From: Solirubrobacter sp963792915
GTDB lineage: Bacteria; Actinomycetota; Thermoleophilia; Solirubrobacterales; Solirubrobacteraceae
DNA: 64,000 nt
Direction: 5' to 3'
NCBI GenBank assembly: GCA_963792915.1
Contig: CAWBYD010000003.1
Coordinates: forward strand, 744,001 to 808,000
This document shows, piece after piece, positions 41,747-52,415 of this stretch. A model generated the notes under the pieces. It saw only the letters and a program-made list of their open reading frames with translations, was not told where the DNA came from and did no database searches. The stretch's first letter is position 1. Each line of letters begins with the position of its first letter. Made by a program: the position numbers and the translations under genes.

Positions 41747-41756
41747 CCCTTCCGGC

Positions 41757-42455
41757 ATGTCCACTCCTTACGCCTCTGCGCTGACCACCAGCGCAGCGAC
41801 CGAGCGCGTGTTCCTGCGCCAGGTGTTCGCCTGGATGCTGCTGGGCCTGGCGCTCACCACCGGCGTCGCGATCTACCTCGACGCGACGACCAACACGCTG
41901 GACTTCTTCACCAAGCACCCGGCCGCGTACTGGGCGCTGTTCATCGCGCAACTGGTCTTTGTCCTGGCGCTCGCGCCGGCGATCAACCGCATCTCGGCGC
42001 GGACCGCCGCACTGCTGTTCTGCCTCTATGCGGGGCTGACGGGCGTGACCTTCGCGGTGCTGCTGGAGGTCTATACGACGGGCTCGATCGTCGGGGCCTG
42101 CGCGGGCGCGGCGGGCGTGTTCGGCGGGATGGCGGTGTGGGGCTACACCACGCAGAAGGACCTCTCGGGGTGGGGCAGCATCCTCTTCGGCGCGCTGATC
42201 GGGCTGATCGTCGCGAGCATCGCGTTCGTGTTCGTCGGCGGCTCGACGTTCAACCTGATCATCGGCTGGGCGGGCGTGATCATCTTCGCCGGCCTGACCG
42301 CCTACGACATGCAGAAGATCAAGACGATCGGGTCGCGCGCACTCGACGAGGAGACGGCGCAGAAGCTCGCGATCTTCGGCGCGCTGGCGCTCTACCTCGA
42401 CTTCATCAACCTGGTCCTTAGCCTGCTACGGATCTTCGGCGGCGGCCGGCGCTAG
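41757..42455 (+). CDS. Bax inhibitor-1/YccA-family membrane protein
   Basis: A 232-residue, seven-helix protein. It has FLRQVFAWMLLGLALTTGVA near 19-38, YAGLTGVTFAVLLEVYTTGS and the C-terminal acidic pair region LTAYDMQKIKTIG, typical of the family, in which conserved Asp residues gate a calcium/proton leak. The cellular role in bacteria is unclear (YccA modulates FtsH). Its 3' end overlaps the convergent MMPL gene by 38 bases. Confidence 0.9.
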   Translation: MSTPYASALTTSAATERVFLRQVFAWMLLGLALTTGVAIYLDATTNTLDFFTKHPAAYWALFIAQLVFVLALAPAINRISARTAALLFCLYAGLTGVTFAVLLEVYTTGSIVGACAGAAGVFGGMAVWGYTTQKDLSGWGSILFGALIGLIVASIAFVFVGGSTFNLIIGWAGVIIFAGLTAYDMQKIKTIGSRALDEETAQKLAIFGALALYLDFINLVLSLLRIFGGGRR

Positions 42456-44496
42456 CCAGCGCCGACGGCCACCACACGCGGCGGCCGCTGTCCATGACCG
42501 CGGCCGGCACGATCACCGAGCGCACGACGAAGGTGTCGAGCAGGACGCCGAACGCGACGATGAAGCCGATCTGGGTGAGCACCACGAGCGGCAGCACGGC
42601 GAGCGCGCCGAACGTGCCGGCGAGCACGATCCCGGCCCCGGTGATCACCGCGCCGGTGACCGCCAGCCCGCGCAGCGTGCCCTCGCGCGTGCCGTGCGCG
42701 GCGGACTCCTCGCGCACGCGCGCCATCAGGAAGATGTTGTAGTCGATACCGAGGGCGACCAGGAAGACGAACGCGAGCAGCGGCAGCGTCGGCCCCACGC
42801 CGGTAAAGCCGAAGATGTGGTCGGAGACGAAGATGCCCGTCCCGAGCGCGGCCGCGAACGACAGGATCACGGAGAGGATCAGCAGCAGCGGGGCCGCGAC
42901 GGCGCGCAGCAGCACCACCAGGATCACGAACACGACGAGCAGCGTGAGCGGGATCACGAGCCGGTTGTCGCGCGCCGCGGACTGGCGCAGGTCGAACTCC
43001 TGGGCGGTTGGGCCGCCGACCAGCGCGTCGCCGCCGACGGCCCGGCGCAGGCCGGGGATCTGGTCCATCGTCGACGTCGCGTACGGGTCGGCCTTGAACG
43101 TGACCGTCAGGTGCACGCCGGGCCGGCCCTTCGCGGCGGTCTGCACGCCGGCGACGATCGGCTGCCGGCGCAGCGCGGCGGCCACCGCGCCGGCCTTGGC
43201 CGCGTCGGACACGATCACGTCGGCGGGCGCGGTCGCGCCGGCCGGGAAGTTGCGGGCGAGCACCTTCTGACCCTCGACCGAGTCGACCGTCCCGCGGAAC
43301 TGGTTGCCGGTCGTCTGGCTCGTGTCGAGGTTGAGCACGTTCGCGGCCAGGATCAGCAGGACCACCGAGCCGCTGACCCAGACCGCCCGCGGGCGGGTGG
43401 CGACGCGCTCGCCGACCCGCCGCCAGAAGCCGTGCGTCTCGTCCGTCCCGCCCTGGCCGACGTGCGGGATCGTGTCGAACGGCGACCAGAACGCCCCGCG
43501 CCCGCAGATGACGAGCGCCGACGGGAGCACGGTGACCATCGAGATCATCGCCAGCGCCACGCCCATCGCGCCGACCGGCCCAAGCCCGGCGGTGGAGTTG
43601 ACCTCGGCCAGGCTGAGCGTGAGCAGCGCCGCGATCACGGTCAGCCCGGAGGCGAGGATCGCCGGCCCGGCACCGCGGAGCGCGACCCGCATCGCCTCGT
43701 GCTTGTCCTCGATCCGCCGCAGTTCCTCGCGATAGCGCGAGACGAGCAGCAGCGCGTAGTCCGTGCCCGCGCCGAACACCAGCACCGGCAGGATGCCGCC
43801 GGTCTGGCCGTTGATCGTCACGCCCGCCTCGGCCAGCAGGTAGCCCGCGCCGCGCGACGCGCCCTCGGCGAGGACGACCGCGAAGAACGGGATCGTCCAG
43901 AAGATCGGCGAGCGGTAGATCAGGATCAGCAGCACGAGCACGATCCCGGCGGCCACGAACAGCAGCGTCCCGTTCACGCCCGCGAACACCTTGATCGCGT
44001 CCAGGCTGAACCCCGCGGCGCCGGTCAGCTTGACGTCCAGTCCGCCGGCAGGTTCGCCGATGCGGTCGCGGACCGACTGCACGGCGTCCCGGAACGCGTT
44101 GCCCTGGCCGTTGCCCGGCTGGACCGGCTGCACGATGATCGCGGCCTTGCCCGAGGGCGCGAAGACCGCCGGCTGGGCGGGCAGGACGAGCGGTTTGCGG
44201 TTGCGGTTGAGGCGGGCGACCGTGTCATCGATCCGCTGCTTGTCCTCGGCGGTCAGCCCTCCTGCGCGCTCGTAGACGATGACCGCCGGCGCCAGCTCAC
44301 CGCCGGGGAAGCGGCGTACCGCGTCGAGCGCCTTGACGGACTCGGCGTTCGCGGGCAGCCACGACGAGGACTCGTTCTTCTCGGCCGCCTCGAGCTTGCC
44401 GGCCTGGCTCGCCAGGCCGAGGTACACGAGCACGGCCGCGATCAGCACGAAGTACTTCGCGGTGCGGCCGGCGGGGAGCGTGAGGAGGCGGGCCAT
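42418..44496 (-). CDS. MMPL-family RND transporter
   Basis: A 692-residue membrane protein with the MMPL architecture: helix 1 (TAKYFVLIAAVLVYLGLAS), an extracytoplasmic domain, helices 2-6, another loop and helices 7-12. Typical sequences are ILPVLVFGAGTDYALLLVSR and LLAFVFLVALGIDYNIFLMAR, the two G-x-D-Y-x proton-relay segments. Members export lipids or hydrophobic compounds using the proton gradient. It starts at ATG 44496. The DUF559 fragment ends 21 bases upstream on the same strand. Confidence 0.93.
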   Translation of the reverse strand: MARLLTLPAGRTAKYFVLIAAVLVYLGLASQAGKLEAAEKNESSSWLPANAESVKALDAVRRFPGGELAPAVIVYERAGGLTAEDKQRIDDTVARLNRNRKPLVLPAQPAVFAPSGKAAIIVQPVQPGNGQGNAFRDAVQSVRDRIGEPAGGLDVKLTGAAGFSLDAIKVFAGVNGTLLFVAAGIVLVLLILIYRSPIFWTIPFFAVVLAEGASRGAGYLLAEAGVTINGQTGGILPVLVFGAGTDYALLLVSRYREELRRIEDKHEAMRVALRGAGPAILASGLTVIAALLTLSLAEVNSTAGLGPVGAMGVALAMISMVTVLPSALVICGRGAFWSPFDTIPHVGQGGTDETHGFWRRVGERVATRPRAVWVSGSVVLLILAANVLNLDTSQTTGNQFRGTVDSVEGQKVLARNFPAGATAPADVIVSDAAKAGAVAAALRRQPIVAGVQTAAKGRPGVHLTVTFKADPYATSTMDQIPGLRRAVGGDALVGGPTAQEFDLRQSAARDNRLVIPLTLLVVFVILVVLLRAVAAPLLLILSVILSFAAALGTGIFVSDHIFGFTGVGPTLPLLAFVFLVALGIDYNIFLMARVREESAAHGTREGTLRGLAVTGAVITGAGIVLAGTFGALAVLPLVVLTQIGFIVAFGVLLDTFVVRSVIVPAAVMDSGRRVWWPSALASAGRRRRSVAG

Positions 44497-44517
44497 GCGA
44501 CGTAACTCCGCGAGAGA

Positions 44518-44874
44518 CTACGCCGCCAACGGCGCGCCGGCGGCCCGCAGCCGCGTCCACGTGTGGTCGGGGTCGGCGACGGCCTGGTTCCACGTGACGC
44601 GCACCCGCTCGCCCTCGGCCTCGAGCCGCGCCTGGCGCTTGACGTCGTCGGCGCGGGCGAGCGGCGTGTCGTGCCACGTGCGGCTGTCGGCCTCGACGAT
44701 CAGGCGCCGCGCGGGCCAGCGGAAGTGGGGCGTGAGCCCGTTCGCGAGTTGCCGGTTGACGTCCGGGGTCTCGAACTCACGCTGGATCAGGGCGAGCACG
44801 GCATCCTCGAGCTCGGTGCGTGTCGGGACGCAGCCGGTGCGCGGCGAGATCGGCGAGGTCCGTGGTGGTTTCAT
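44518..44874 (-). pseudogene. Truncated DUF559 (endonuclease-like) protein
   Basis: A 118-residue fragment carrying only the C-terminal DUF559 domain: RTELEDAVLALIQREF, RRLIVEADSRTWHDTPLARA and RLEAEGERVRVTWNQAV. Complete actinobacterial members are ~290-320 residues with an AbiEi-like antitoxin N terminus. Here that half is missing, and the usual V-D-F segment before the R-L-I-V-E strand reads PHFRWP. It is therefore likely a decaying remnant of a toxin/antitoxin- or mobile-linked gene. Start chosen at ATG 44874. Confidence 0.65.
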
Positions 44875-44926
44875 ACGTATTTCCGGGGGTGGGCGACCAC
44901 ACACCCGGAGCGTGGCGCAGAACGTG

Positions 44927-46891
<1,965 letters not shown>

Positions 46892-46908
46892 CCAATACGG
46901 TCCTTCCT

Positions 46909-47295
46909 ATGTCCAATCATCGCGAAACGGTCACCGCGGCCGGCGCGCCGAAGGCGGCGGGCCCGTACTCGCACGCGGTCAAGAGCAACGGGCTGCTGTT
47001 CGTCTCCGGCCAGGTGCACCTCGACCCTGCAAGCAACACGCTGGTCGGCGACACGCCGGGCGAGAAGGCCAAGCGCTGCCTGGACAACCTAACGATCGTG
47101 GCCGAGCAGGCGGGGACGAGCCTCGCCAACGCCATCCGGATCGCGGTCTACTGCACGGACATCAGCCAGTTCGCGGAGATGAACACGGCTTACGCGACGT
47201 ACTTCCCGAGCGATCCGCCCGCCCGCACGACGATCGGCGTCGCCGCGCTGCCGATGGGCGCCGAGGTCGAGATGGACGCGATCATCGCGCTCTGA
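46909..47295 (+). CDS. ridA: RidA-family enamine/imine deaminase
   Basis: A 128-residue YjgF/YER057c/UK114 protein with AGPYSHAVKSNGLLFVSGQV (~17-36), TEQ-like EKAKRCLDNLTIVAEQAG, and the catalytic Arg in PPARTTIGVAALPMGAEVEM. RidA hydrolyses 2-aminoacrylate and 2-aminocrotonate, reactive intermediates released by PLP enzymes such as threonine dehydratase. Its stop overlaps the ilvA start (TGATG), giving direct translational coupling with the enzyme that makes its substrate. Confidence 0.94.
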   Translation: MSNHRETVTAAGAPKAAGPYSHAVKSNGLLFVSGQVHLDPASNTLVGDTPGEKAKRCLDNLTIVAEQAGTSLANAIRIAVYCTDISQFAEMNTAYATYFPSDPPARTTIGVAALPMGAEVEMDAIIAL

Positions 47296-48506
47296 TGATC
47301 TCGGTCCGCGACGTGGAAGCCGCGCGGACGGCGGTCTCGACCGTCGCACGGCGCACGCCCGTCCTGTCCACTCGCACGTTCTCCGAGCGCGCCGGCGGCA
47401 CCGTCGTGCTGAAGGCCGAGAACCTGCAGCGGACCGGGTCCTTCAAGGTCCGCGGCGTCGCCGCCAAGCTCGCCGCGCTGGGGGAGCAGGGCTGCCAGAA
47501 CGGCGTCGTCGCGGCCTCGGCGGGCAACCATGCGCAGGCGCTCGCGGCGGCGGCCGCGCAGCGCGGCATCCCGTGCGAGGTCTTCGTCCCCAGCGACGCG
47601 CCGATGGGCAAGGTCGAGGCCGCACGCGGCCAGGGGGCGATCGTCCACGTCGGCGGCGACAGCGTCGACGCCTGCATCGTCGCGGCGCTCGAGCGCGCGC
47701 AGACCGGCGGGCTGGCCTTCGTGCATCCCTTCGACGACCCCGCGATCGTCGCCGGGCAGGGCTCGCTCGGCCTCGAACTGCTCGAGGACGTGCCGGACCT
47801 CGCGAAGGTCGTGATCCCGGTCGGCGGCGGCGGGCTGTGCGCGGGCGTGGCGCTGGCGGTCAAGGCCGCGAAGCCGGGCGTCGAGATCGTCGGCGTGCAG
47901 GCGGCGGCCTGCGCGCCCTACCGCGAGAGCCTGCGCCGGGGCAGCCCGGTCGAGGCCAGCTCCGCGCTGACGATCGCCGACGGCATCGCGATCAAGCGCC
48001 CCGGCGGCGTCCCGCTCGAGATCCTGCGCGAGCTCGGCGACGGGATGGCGATCGTCACCGAGGACGAGATCGCCGAGGCGATGGCGCTGCTGATGGAGCG
48101 CTGCAAGCTCGTCGTCGAGGGCGCGGGCGCGGTCGGCGTCGCGGCGCTGCTGGCGGGCAAGGTCGAAGCCGCCGGCGACGGCGTGACCGTCGCCGTCCTG
48201 TCCGGCGGGAACGTGGACGCCGGCCTGCTGGCCCAGATCGCGCGCCGGCACGAGACGGAGTCCGGGCGCCGGCTCGTCGTCCTCACCCGCATCCCCGACC
48301 GCCCCGGCGGCCTCGCCCGACTGCTCGCCACGGTCGCCGGGACCGGCGCCAACCTCGTGGACGTCTCGCACGTGCGCGAGGGGCTGGACCTGCACGTGCG
48401 CGAGACGGCGGTCGAGCTCGTGCTCGAGACGCGCGGGCACGAGGACGCCGACCACGTGCTGGCGACGCTGTTCAACGCGGGCTACCAGGCGCAGGTCGTG
48501 CGCTAG
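47295..48506 (+). CDS. ilvA: Threonine ammonia-lyase
   Basis: A 403-residue fold-type II PLP enzyme. Lys51 in RTGSFKVRG binds the cofactor, the ASAGNHAQALA loop lies near 76-86, and the phosphate site is VGGGGLCAG. A C-terminal single ACT domain (~325-403, LTRIPDRPGGLARLLATVAG) suggests allosteric control, as in the catabolic/biosynthetic TdcB-IlvA intermediate group. It turns threonine into 2-oxobutanoate and ammonia for isoleucine synthesis. The ridA overlap gives it a protective partner. Its 3' end overlaps a convergent lipoprotein gene by four bases. Confidence 0.95.
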   Translation: MISVRDVEAARTAVSTVARRTPVLSTRTFSERAGGTVVLKAENLQRTGSFKVRGVAAKLAALGEQGCQNGVVAASAGNHAQALAAAAAQRGIPCEVFVPSDAPMGKVEAARGQGAIVHVGGDSVDACIVAALERAQTGGLAFVHPFDDPAIVAGQGSLGLELLEDVPDLAKVVIPVGGGGLCAGVALAVKAAKPGVEIVGVQAAACAPYRESLRRGSPVEASSALTIADGIAIKRPGGVPLEILRELGDGMAIVTEDEIAEAMALLMERCKLVVEGAGAVGVAALLAGKVEAAGDGVTVAVLSGGNVDAGLLAQIARRHETESGRRLVVLTRIPDRPGGLARLLATVAGTGANLVDVSHVREGLDLHVRETAVELVLETRGHEDADHVLATLFNAGYQAQVVR

Positions 48507-49153
48507 CGGGAAAAGTAGGCGTCGACGGTGGCGGTGGCCGATCCGCCCACCTCGACCGTCTTGGTCTCGCCGGGCGCGAGCTCGATCAGGTCGCCGAGCT
48601 CGTGCTGGTCTGACACCTGCTGCGGGTAGCCGCGCGGAGGATCCTCGAAGGCCATCATCACGATCCGCAGCCGGACCGGCTTGTCGTTGGGGTTGTGCAC
48701 GCGGACGGCGCTGAACGGGTCCTCGTACTCGGTCACCACGCGGCCGGTCGCGTCGAGCTTGGCGACGTCGAGCAGCCGGTTCACGTGCGGGAACTTGACC
48801 GGGTGGACCTTCTTGACGGTCACGCGGACGTCGCGGACGTCGCGGTAGTGGCCGCCCGAGAAGCGCAGGATGTCGAACCCCTTGACGTCGGGGACGACCA
48901 CCTGGTCGCCGAAGTCGCTGCCCTCGACGGTGGTGACCTTGACGTCGGGCAACTCCAGGCCGGCGGCGTCGAGCGGCGTGTACTGGAGCGTCGGGGCGAC
49001 CGGGGTGAGCCCGTCGTTGACGATCTCCACCGTCTGGTCGAGATAGGTGCCGCCGTGCGCGTGATACTTGAACGACAGCTCGCTGGCGTCGGTGTCGAGC
49101 AGCCCGCAGCCCGCCGCGACCAGCGCGATCAGCGGGAGGGCAGCGCGTGGCAC
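48503..49153 (-). CDS. Hypothetical lipoprotein
   Basis: A 216-residue protein with a short lipoprotein signal ending in LVAAGC at ~11-16. The remainder is beta-rich (AHGGTYLDQTVEIVNDGLTP, DVKGFDILRFSGGHYRDV, LGDLIELAPGETKTVEVGGS) and looks like two or three Ig-like or LEA-like sandwich domains. Family not recognised. Probably attached to the outer face of the membrane. Divergent from the next gene by 67 bases. Confidence 0.75.
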   Translation of the reverse strand: MPRAALPLIALVAAGCGLLDTDASELSFKYHAHGGTYLDQTVEIVNDGLTPVAPTLQYTPLDAAGLELPDVKVTTVEGSDFGDQVVVPDVKGFDILRFSGGHYRDVRDVRVTVKKVHPVKFPHVNRLLDVAKLDATGRVVTEYEDPFSAVRVHNPNDKPVRLRIVMMAFEDPPRGYPQQVSDQHELGDLIELAPGETKTVEVGGSATATVDAYFSR

Positions 49154-49220
49154 GGCGGCGTCCTACCCGCGGCAAGGCCCGGGCAAGCGCCGGGCAAGGC
49201 GCGGCCGCGACGCTGCGCCC

Positions 49221-50468
49221 ATGAAGCTCCCCCTGCTGATCTCGACCGCGCTGGTGGCGCTCGCCCTCCCCGCCGCGGCGCACGCCGATTCGATCGTCTA
49301 CATCGACCAGGGCAACGTCTGGTCGGCCCGTCCCGACGGCAGCGGCAAGGTGCAGCTGACCACCGGCGGCGCCTGGCACTCGCCGACGCAGGCCGACGAC
49401 GGCACCGTCGCCGCCGTGCAGGGCACCGGGCCGATCGTCGTGATGGCGCGCGACGGGCGCCCGCTGCACACGATCACGACGCCGAGCGCGCGCTCGGGCG
49501 ACGGTGGGACGTTCGCGCCGCGCCCGGTCGAGCTGTCGTTCTCGCCCGACGGCGCGACGATCGCCTACAGCTATGTCGCCAGTTCGTGCCCGCCGGCGTC
49601 CTCGTGCGGCACGATCCAGCGTTCGACGTTCTATACGCGCGCGGACGTGACCGAGGCGACGCCGATCGATGTCTACGGCAACCAGTTCGGCGTGTCGGAC
49701 CCGGAGTGGGTGACCAACAGCCGGACGCTCGTGTTCGGCGGCTACGGCAGCCAGGTCTCGATCGACGACCTCGGCCCGGGCGACTACTCGCAGCAGCCGT
49801 GGATGGTCCCGAACGGCGACATGGGCGACGGCGAGGTGAGCCGCGACGGCACGCGCCTGGCGGTCACGTTCGACTATGGCGCGAACAAGCGGATCGGCTT
49901 CCTGGCGGTGAAGGGCGACGTGAAGACCGAGACGCCGCCCGCCTACCCCGACCCCGCCTGCAGCACGACCACGCCGGACGCGCGCTTCGCCGATCCGTCG
50001 TGGTCGCCCGACGGCGCGGGGATCGCGTACGAGTCCAGCGCCGGGATCGAGGTCACGCACTTCACGGCGTTCGGTCCCGACCTCTGCCAGACGGCGGGCG
50101 ACTCGGTGTTGAGCGCCACCGGCTCGGAGCCCGACTGGGGGCCCGCCGACCCGCCCGCGCCAGCGCCCGCACCGGCCCCCGCGCCCGCCGCGGCCGCCGT
50201 CCCGGCGCCCGCGCGCGTCGCGCTCGCGATCACCGGCCTGCGCGGACGGATGGCCACGGTCACGGTTCCCGCCGCCGGGCGTGCCACGTTCACGGCTTCG
50301 GTGAAGGGCCGCCGCGTCGCTCGCGGGACGGCGGTCGCCGCGCGCGCCGGTGCGCTCAAGATCAAGCTGTCGAAGCTGCCCCGGGTCAAGACCCTCACCC
50401 TCAAGTTGAGCTTCAATATGGCGACGGTCACGAAGGTCGTTAAGCTCGACGGCCATGAACGGCCCTGA
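49221..50468 (+). CDS. Secreted beta-propeller (PD40/TolB-like) protein
   Basis: A 415-residue exported protein. The signal peptide is ~1-22 (LLISTALVALALPAAAHA). Repeated propeller blades carry PD40-like segments (LSFSPDGATIAYSYV, VSRDGTRLAVTFDYGANKRI, DPSWSPDGAGIAYESS). An Ala/Pro linker (PAPAPAPAPAPAA) leads to a C-terminal Ig-like module (~330-415). ATG 49221 was chosen at the signal peptide. Function unknown; the fold is used for binding proteins or polysaccharides. Its stop overlaps the next ATG region by 14 bases. Confidence 0.82.
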   Translation: MKLPLLISTALVALALPAAAHADSIVYIDQGNVWSARPDGSGKVQLTTGGAWHSPTQADDGTVAAVQGTGPIVVMARDGRPLHTITTPSARSGDGGTFAPRPVELSFSPDGATIAYSYVASSCPPASSCGTIQRSTFYTRADVTEATPIDVYGNQFGVSDPEWVTNSRTLVFGGYGSQVSIDDLGPGDYSQQPWMVPNGDMGDGEVSRDGTRLAVTFDYGANKRIGFLAVKGDVKTETPPAYPDPACSTTTPDARFADPSWSPDGAGIAYESSAGIEVTHFTAFGPDLCQTAGDSVLSATGSEPDWGPADPPAPAPAPAPAPAAAAVPAPARVALAITGLRGRMATVTVPAAGRATFTASVKGRRVARGTAVAARAGALKIKLSKLPRVKTLTLKLSFNMATVTKVVKLDGHERP

Positions 50469-51540
50469 TTCCCGCGTATCGGCGCTCGACGCGCTCCTCG
50501 ACGATGCCCGCCTGGACGCCGTCCTGGCCACCAAGGACGCCTCGATCGCGTATCTCACGGGCTTCTGGGGCCTGCAGCTCGAGCGGTTCTTCGGCGTCGC
50601 CGTCAAGCGCGGCGGCGCCGGGGCGCTGATCGCTCCGTCGCTCGACCGCGAGAGCGTCGGGGCGGCGCCGACCGGGCTCGAGCGCGTGCTCTACAGCGCG
50701 GGCGTCTCGAACGGCCTGCCGGAGCTCTTCGACACGCTGGACGGCGCGAAGCGGATCGGCGTCGAGGAGGACCACCTCAACTTCGCGCGCGCGATGGCGC
50801 TGGCCGACCAGGGGTACGAGCTCGTTCCCGCCAGCGACGTCATCATGCACCTGCGGGCGGCCAAGGACGCCGAGGAGGTGCAGGCGGTCCGGCGCGCGTG
50901 CGCGCAGATCGAGGCGGCCTATGACGAGCTGTGGGAGCAGCTGCGGCCCGGCGCGACCGAGGCGGAGACCAACGCGCGCGTGCAGTACAGCCTGATGCGC
51001 CGCGGGGCCACGCACAGCGAGCCGCACATCCTGTTCGGCGCACACGCGGCCGACCCGCATGGCTCGCCCGGCCAGCGCGTGCTGCAGGACGGCGATGTCG
51101 TCTGCGCGGACGTCGCTGCGCAGTTCGGCGGCTACTGGGGCGACCTCACGCGCTGCGCCCACGCCGGCCCGGCGAGCGACTGGGCCGGCCAGGCGTGGAC
51201 GGTCGTGAAGGAGGCCTACGACGCGGCGGTGGCGGCGACCCGGCTCGGCTCGACGACGCGCGACGTCGACCGCGCCCAGCGCGCCATCGTCGAGGCCCAT
51301 CCGGATCTGGGCGCGTGCCTGCACGGCGCCGGGCATGCGATCGGCACCGAGATCCACGAGCCGCCGTTCCTCGTCCCCAGCTCCGACGTGGCGCTGCGCG
51401 AGGGCATGATCTTCACGGTCGAGCCCGGGATCTACCACTCAGACCACGGCGGGATCCGGCTCGAGGACGACGTGCTGGTCGGCCCCGACGGGCCGGTGCT
51501 GCTCTCGAGCCATCCGCTCGAGCTGCGCATCCTCGGCTGA
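50455..51540 (+). CDS. M24-family metallopeptidase (Xaa-Pro aminopeptidase-like)
   Basis: A 361-residue pita-bread peptidase. The N-terminal creatinase-like domain is ~1-130. The catalytic half has metal ligands in order: Asp in DVVCADVAAQFGG, Asp in GYWGDLTR, His in LHGAGHAIGTEI, Glu in FTVEPGIYH and Glu in IRLEDDVLV. It removes N-terminal residues ahead of proline from peptides in the cytoplasm. ATG 50455 overlaps the previous gene by 14 bases. The next gene is separated by a c-di-GMP riboswitch. Confidence 0.93.
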   Translation: MNGPDSRVSALDALLDDARLDAVLATKDASIAYLTGFWGLQLERFFGVAVKRGGAGALIAPSLDRESVGAAPTGLERVLYSAGVSNGLPELFDTLDGAKRIGVEEDHLNFARAMALADQGYELVPASDVIMHLRAAKDAEEVQAVRRACAQIEAAYDELWEQLRPGATEAETNARVQYSLMRRGATHSEPHILFGAHAADPHGSPGQRVLQDGDVVCADVAAQFGGYWGDLTRCAHAGPASDWAGQAWTVVKEAYDAAVAATRLGSTTRDVDRAQRAIVEAHPDLGACLHGAGHAIGTEIHEPPFLVPSSDVALREGMIFTVEPGIYHSDHGGIRLEDDVLVGPDGPVLLSSHPLELRILG

Positions 51541-51621
51541 CGTAAGCGGCCGAACATCCGTCTGGGGGCCCCTCCAGCCCTCAAGAAGCGCTGCCGATAG
51601 GGGCCCAACGAGGTTCTCAGT

Positions 51622-51702
51622 CTCCCGAAAGGGCAAACCGTCCGCGAGGGCGGGGCGCAAAGCCACGGGGCTCCCTGAGCCAGCCGGGCTACCGAAGGAC
51701 TC
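51622..51702 (+). promoter_or_regulatory. c-di-GMP-I (GEMM) riboswitch
   Basis: Landmarks in order: AAAGGGCAAACC at 51628-51639, a GTCCGCGAGGGCGGGG hairpin, GCGCAAAGCCACGGGGC at 51655-51671, and AGCCAGCCGGGCTACCG at 51678-51694. The GCAAACC, CGCAAAGCC and GGGCTACCG blocks are the ligand-pocket and tetraloop-receptor parts of the class I aptamer. It ends about 60 bases before the start of a CAP-domain gene and is expected to make its expression depend on cyclic di-GMP. Whether it acts on or off cannot be told. Confidence 0.9.
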
Positions 51703-51764
51703 GTGCCATGGGCACGTCGGGTCACGCGAGAGCCGCATCTGACCCGACCCTGCTGGAGGTTGCC

Positions 51765-52415
51765 GTGCCCACCCGGCTGCTCGCCCGTGTTGTGCTCGTT
51801 GTTGCCGTTCTCGCCGCCCTCTCCGCGGCGCCCGCCGAGGCCAAGACCACGCCGGTCAAGGCGACGATCGCCCTCGGGCACAAGAAGAAGCGCGCCGCCA
51901 AGAAGGCTCGCGTGACGCGCAAGGCCCGCGTCGCCGCTCCCGCTGCGCCGGCCCAATGCGCCAATACCGACCTCGTGCCGGACGCCGGCAACCTCGAGTT
52001 GGTGCGCGCCGCGCTGGTGTGCCTGCACAACCGGATCCGCGCGCAGAACGGCCTGCCGACGCTGGCCGAGAACGGCGCGCTCGGCAGCGCCGGGCTCGCC
52101 CACAGCGAGGACATGGTCGCCCAGCACTACTTCGACCACACCGGGCCGGACGGCGTCGCGTTCTCCGATCGCATCATCGCCGCGCGCTATGCGGGTGCGG
52201 ACGACGCGTGGGAGCTCGGCGAGAACCTGGCCTGGGGCACCGCCGCGCTGAGCACCCCCGCCGGCATGATGCAGTCGTGGATGAGTTCGCCGGGCCACCG
52301 CGCGAACATCCTCGACCGCGACTATCGCGAGATCGGCCTCGGCATCGAGCTCGGCACACCGCAGGATCCGAGCACGGGCGCCACCGTGTCGGTCGAGTTC
52401 GGCGTGCGCGGCTAA
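51765..52415 (+). CDS. Secreted CAP-domain (SCP/PR1-like) protein
   Basis: A 216-residue protein. The signal peptide VPTRLLARVVLVVAVLAALS ends near residue 27 (AAPAEA). A Lys/Arg-rich linker (~35-60) precedes a CAP domain: LVCLHNRIRAQNGLPTLAEN, SAGLAHSEDMVAQHYFDHTG, ENLAWGTAAL, MQSWMSSPGHRANILDRDYR and VSVEFGVRG. The start is GTG 51765, because GGAGG stands five bases before it and the signal starts there; ATG 51708 would add 19 residues. CAP proteins bind lipids or other ligands outside the cell; in bacteria many are linked to wall or biofilm. It sits under a c-di-GMP riboswitch. Confidence 0.9.
   Translation: MPTRLLARVVLVVAVLAALSAAPAEAKTTPVKATIALGHKKKRAAKKARVTRKARVAAPAAPAQCANTDLVPDAGNLELVRAALVCLHNRIRAQNGLPTLAENGALGSAGLAHSEDMVAQHYFDHTGPDGVAFSDRIIAARYAGADDAWELGENLAWGTAALSTPAGMMQSWMSSPGHRANILDRDYREIGLGIELGTPQDPSTGATVSVEFGVRG

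Noticed and set aside
47190..50606. Open frame of about 1138 codons on the minus strand
   Set aside because: It runs antisense through ilvA, ridA, the lipoprotein and propeller genes; it is Arg/Asp/Gly-rich nonsense typical of GC-rich reverse frames, with no domain motifs.
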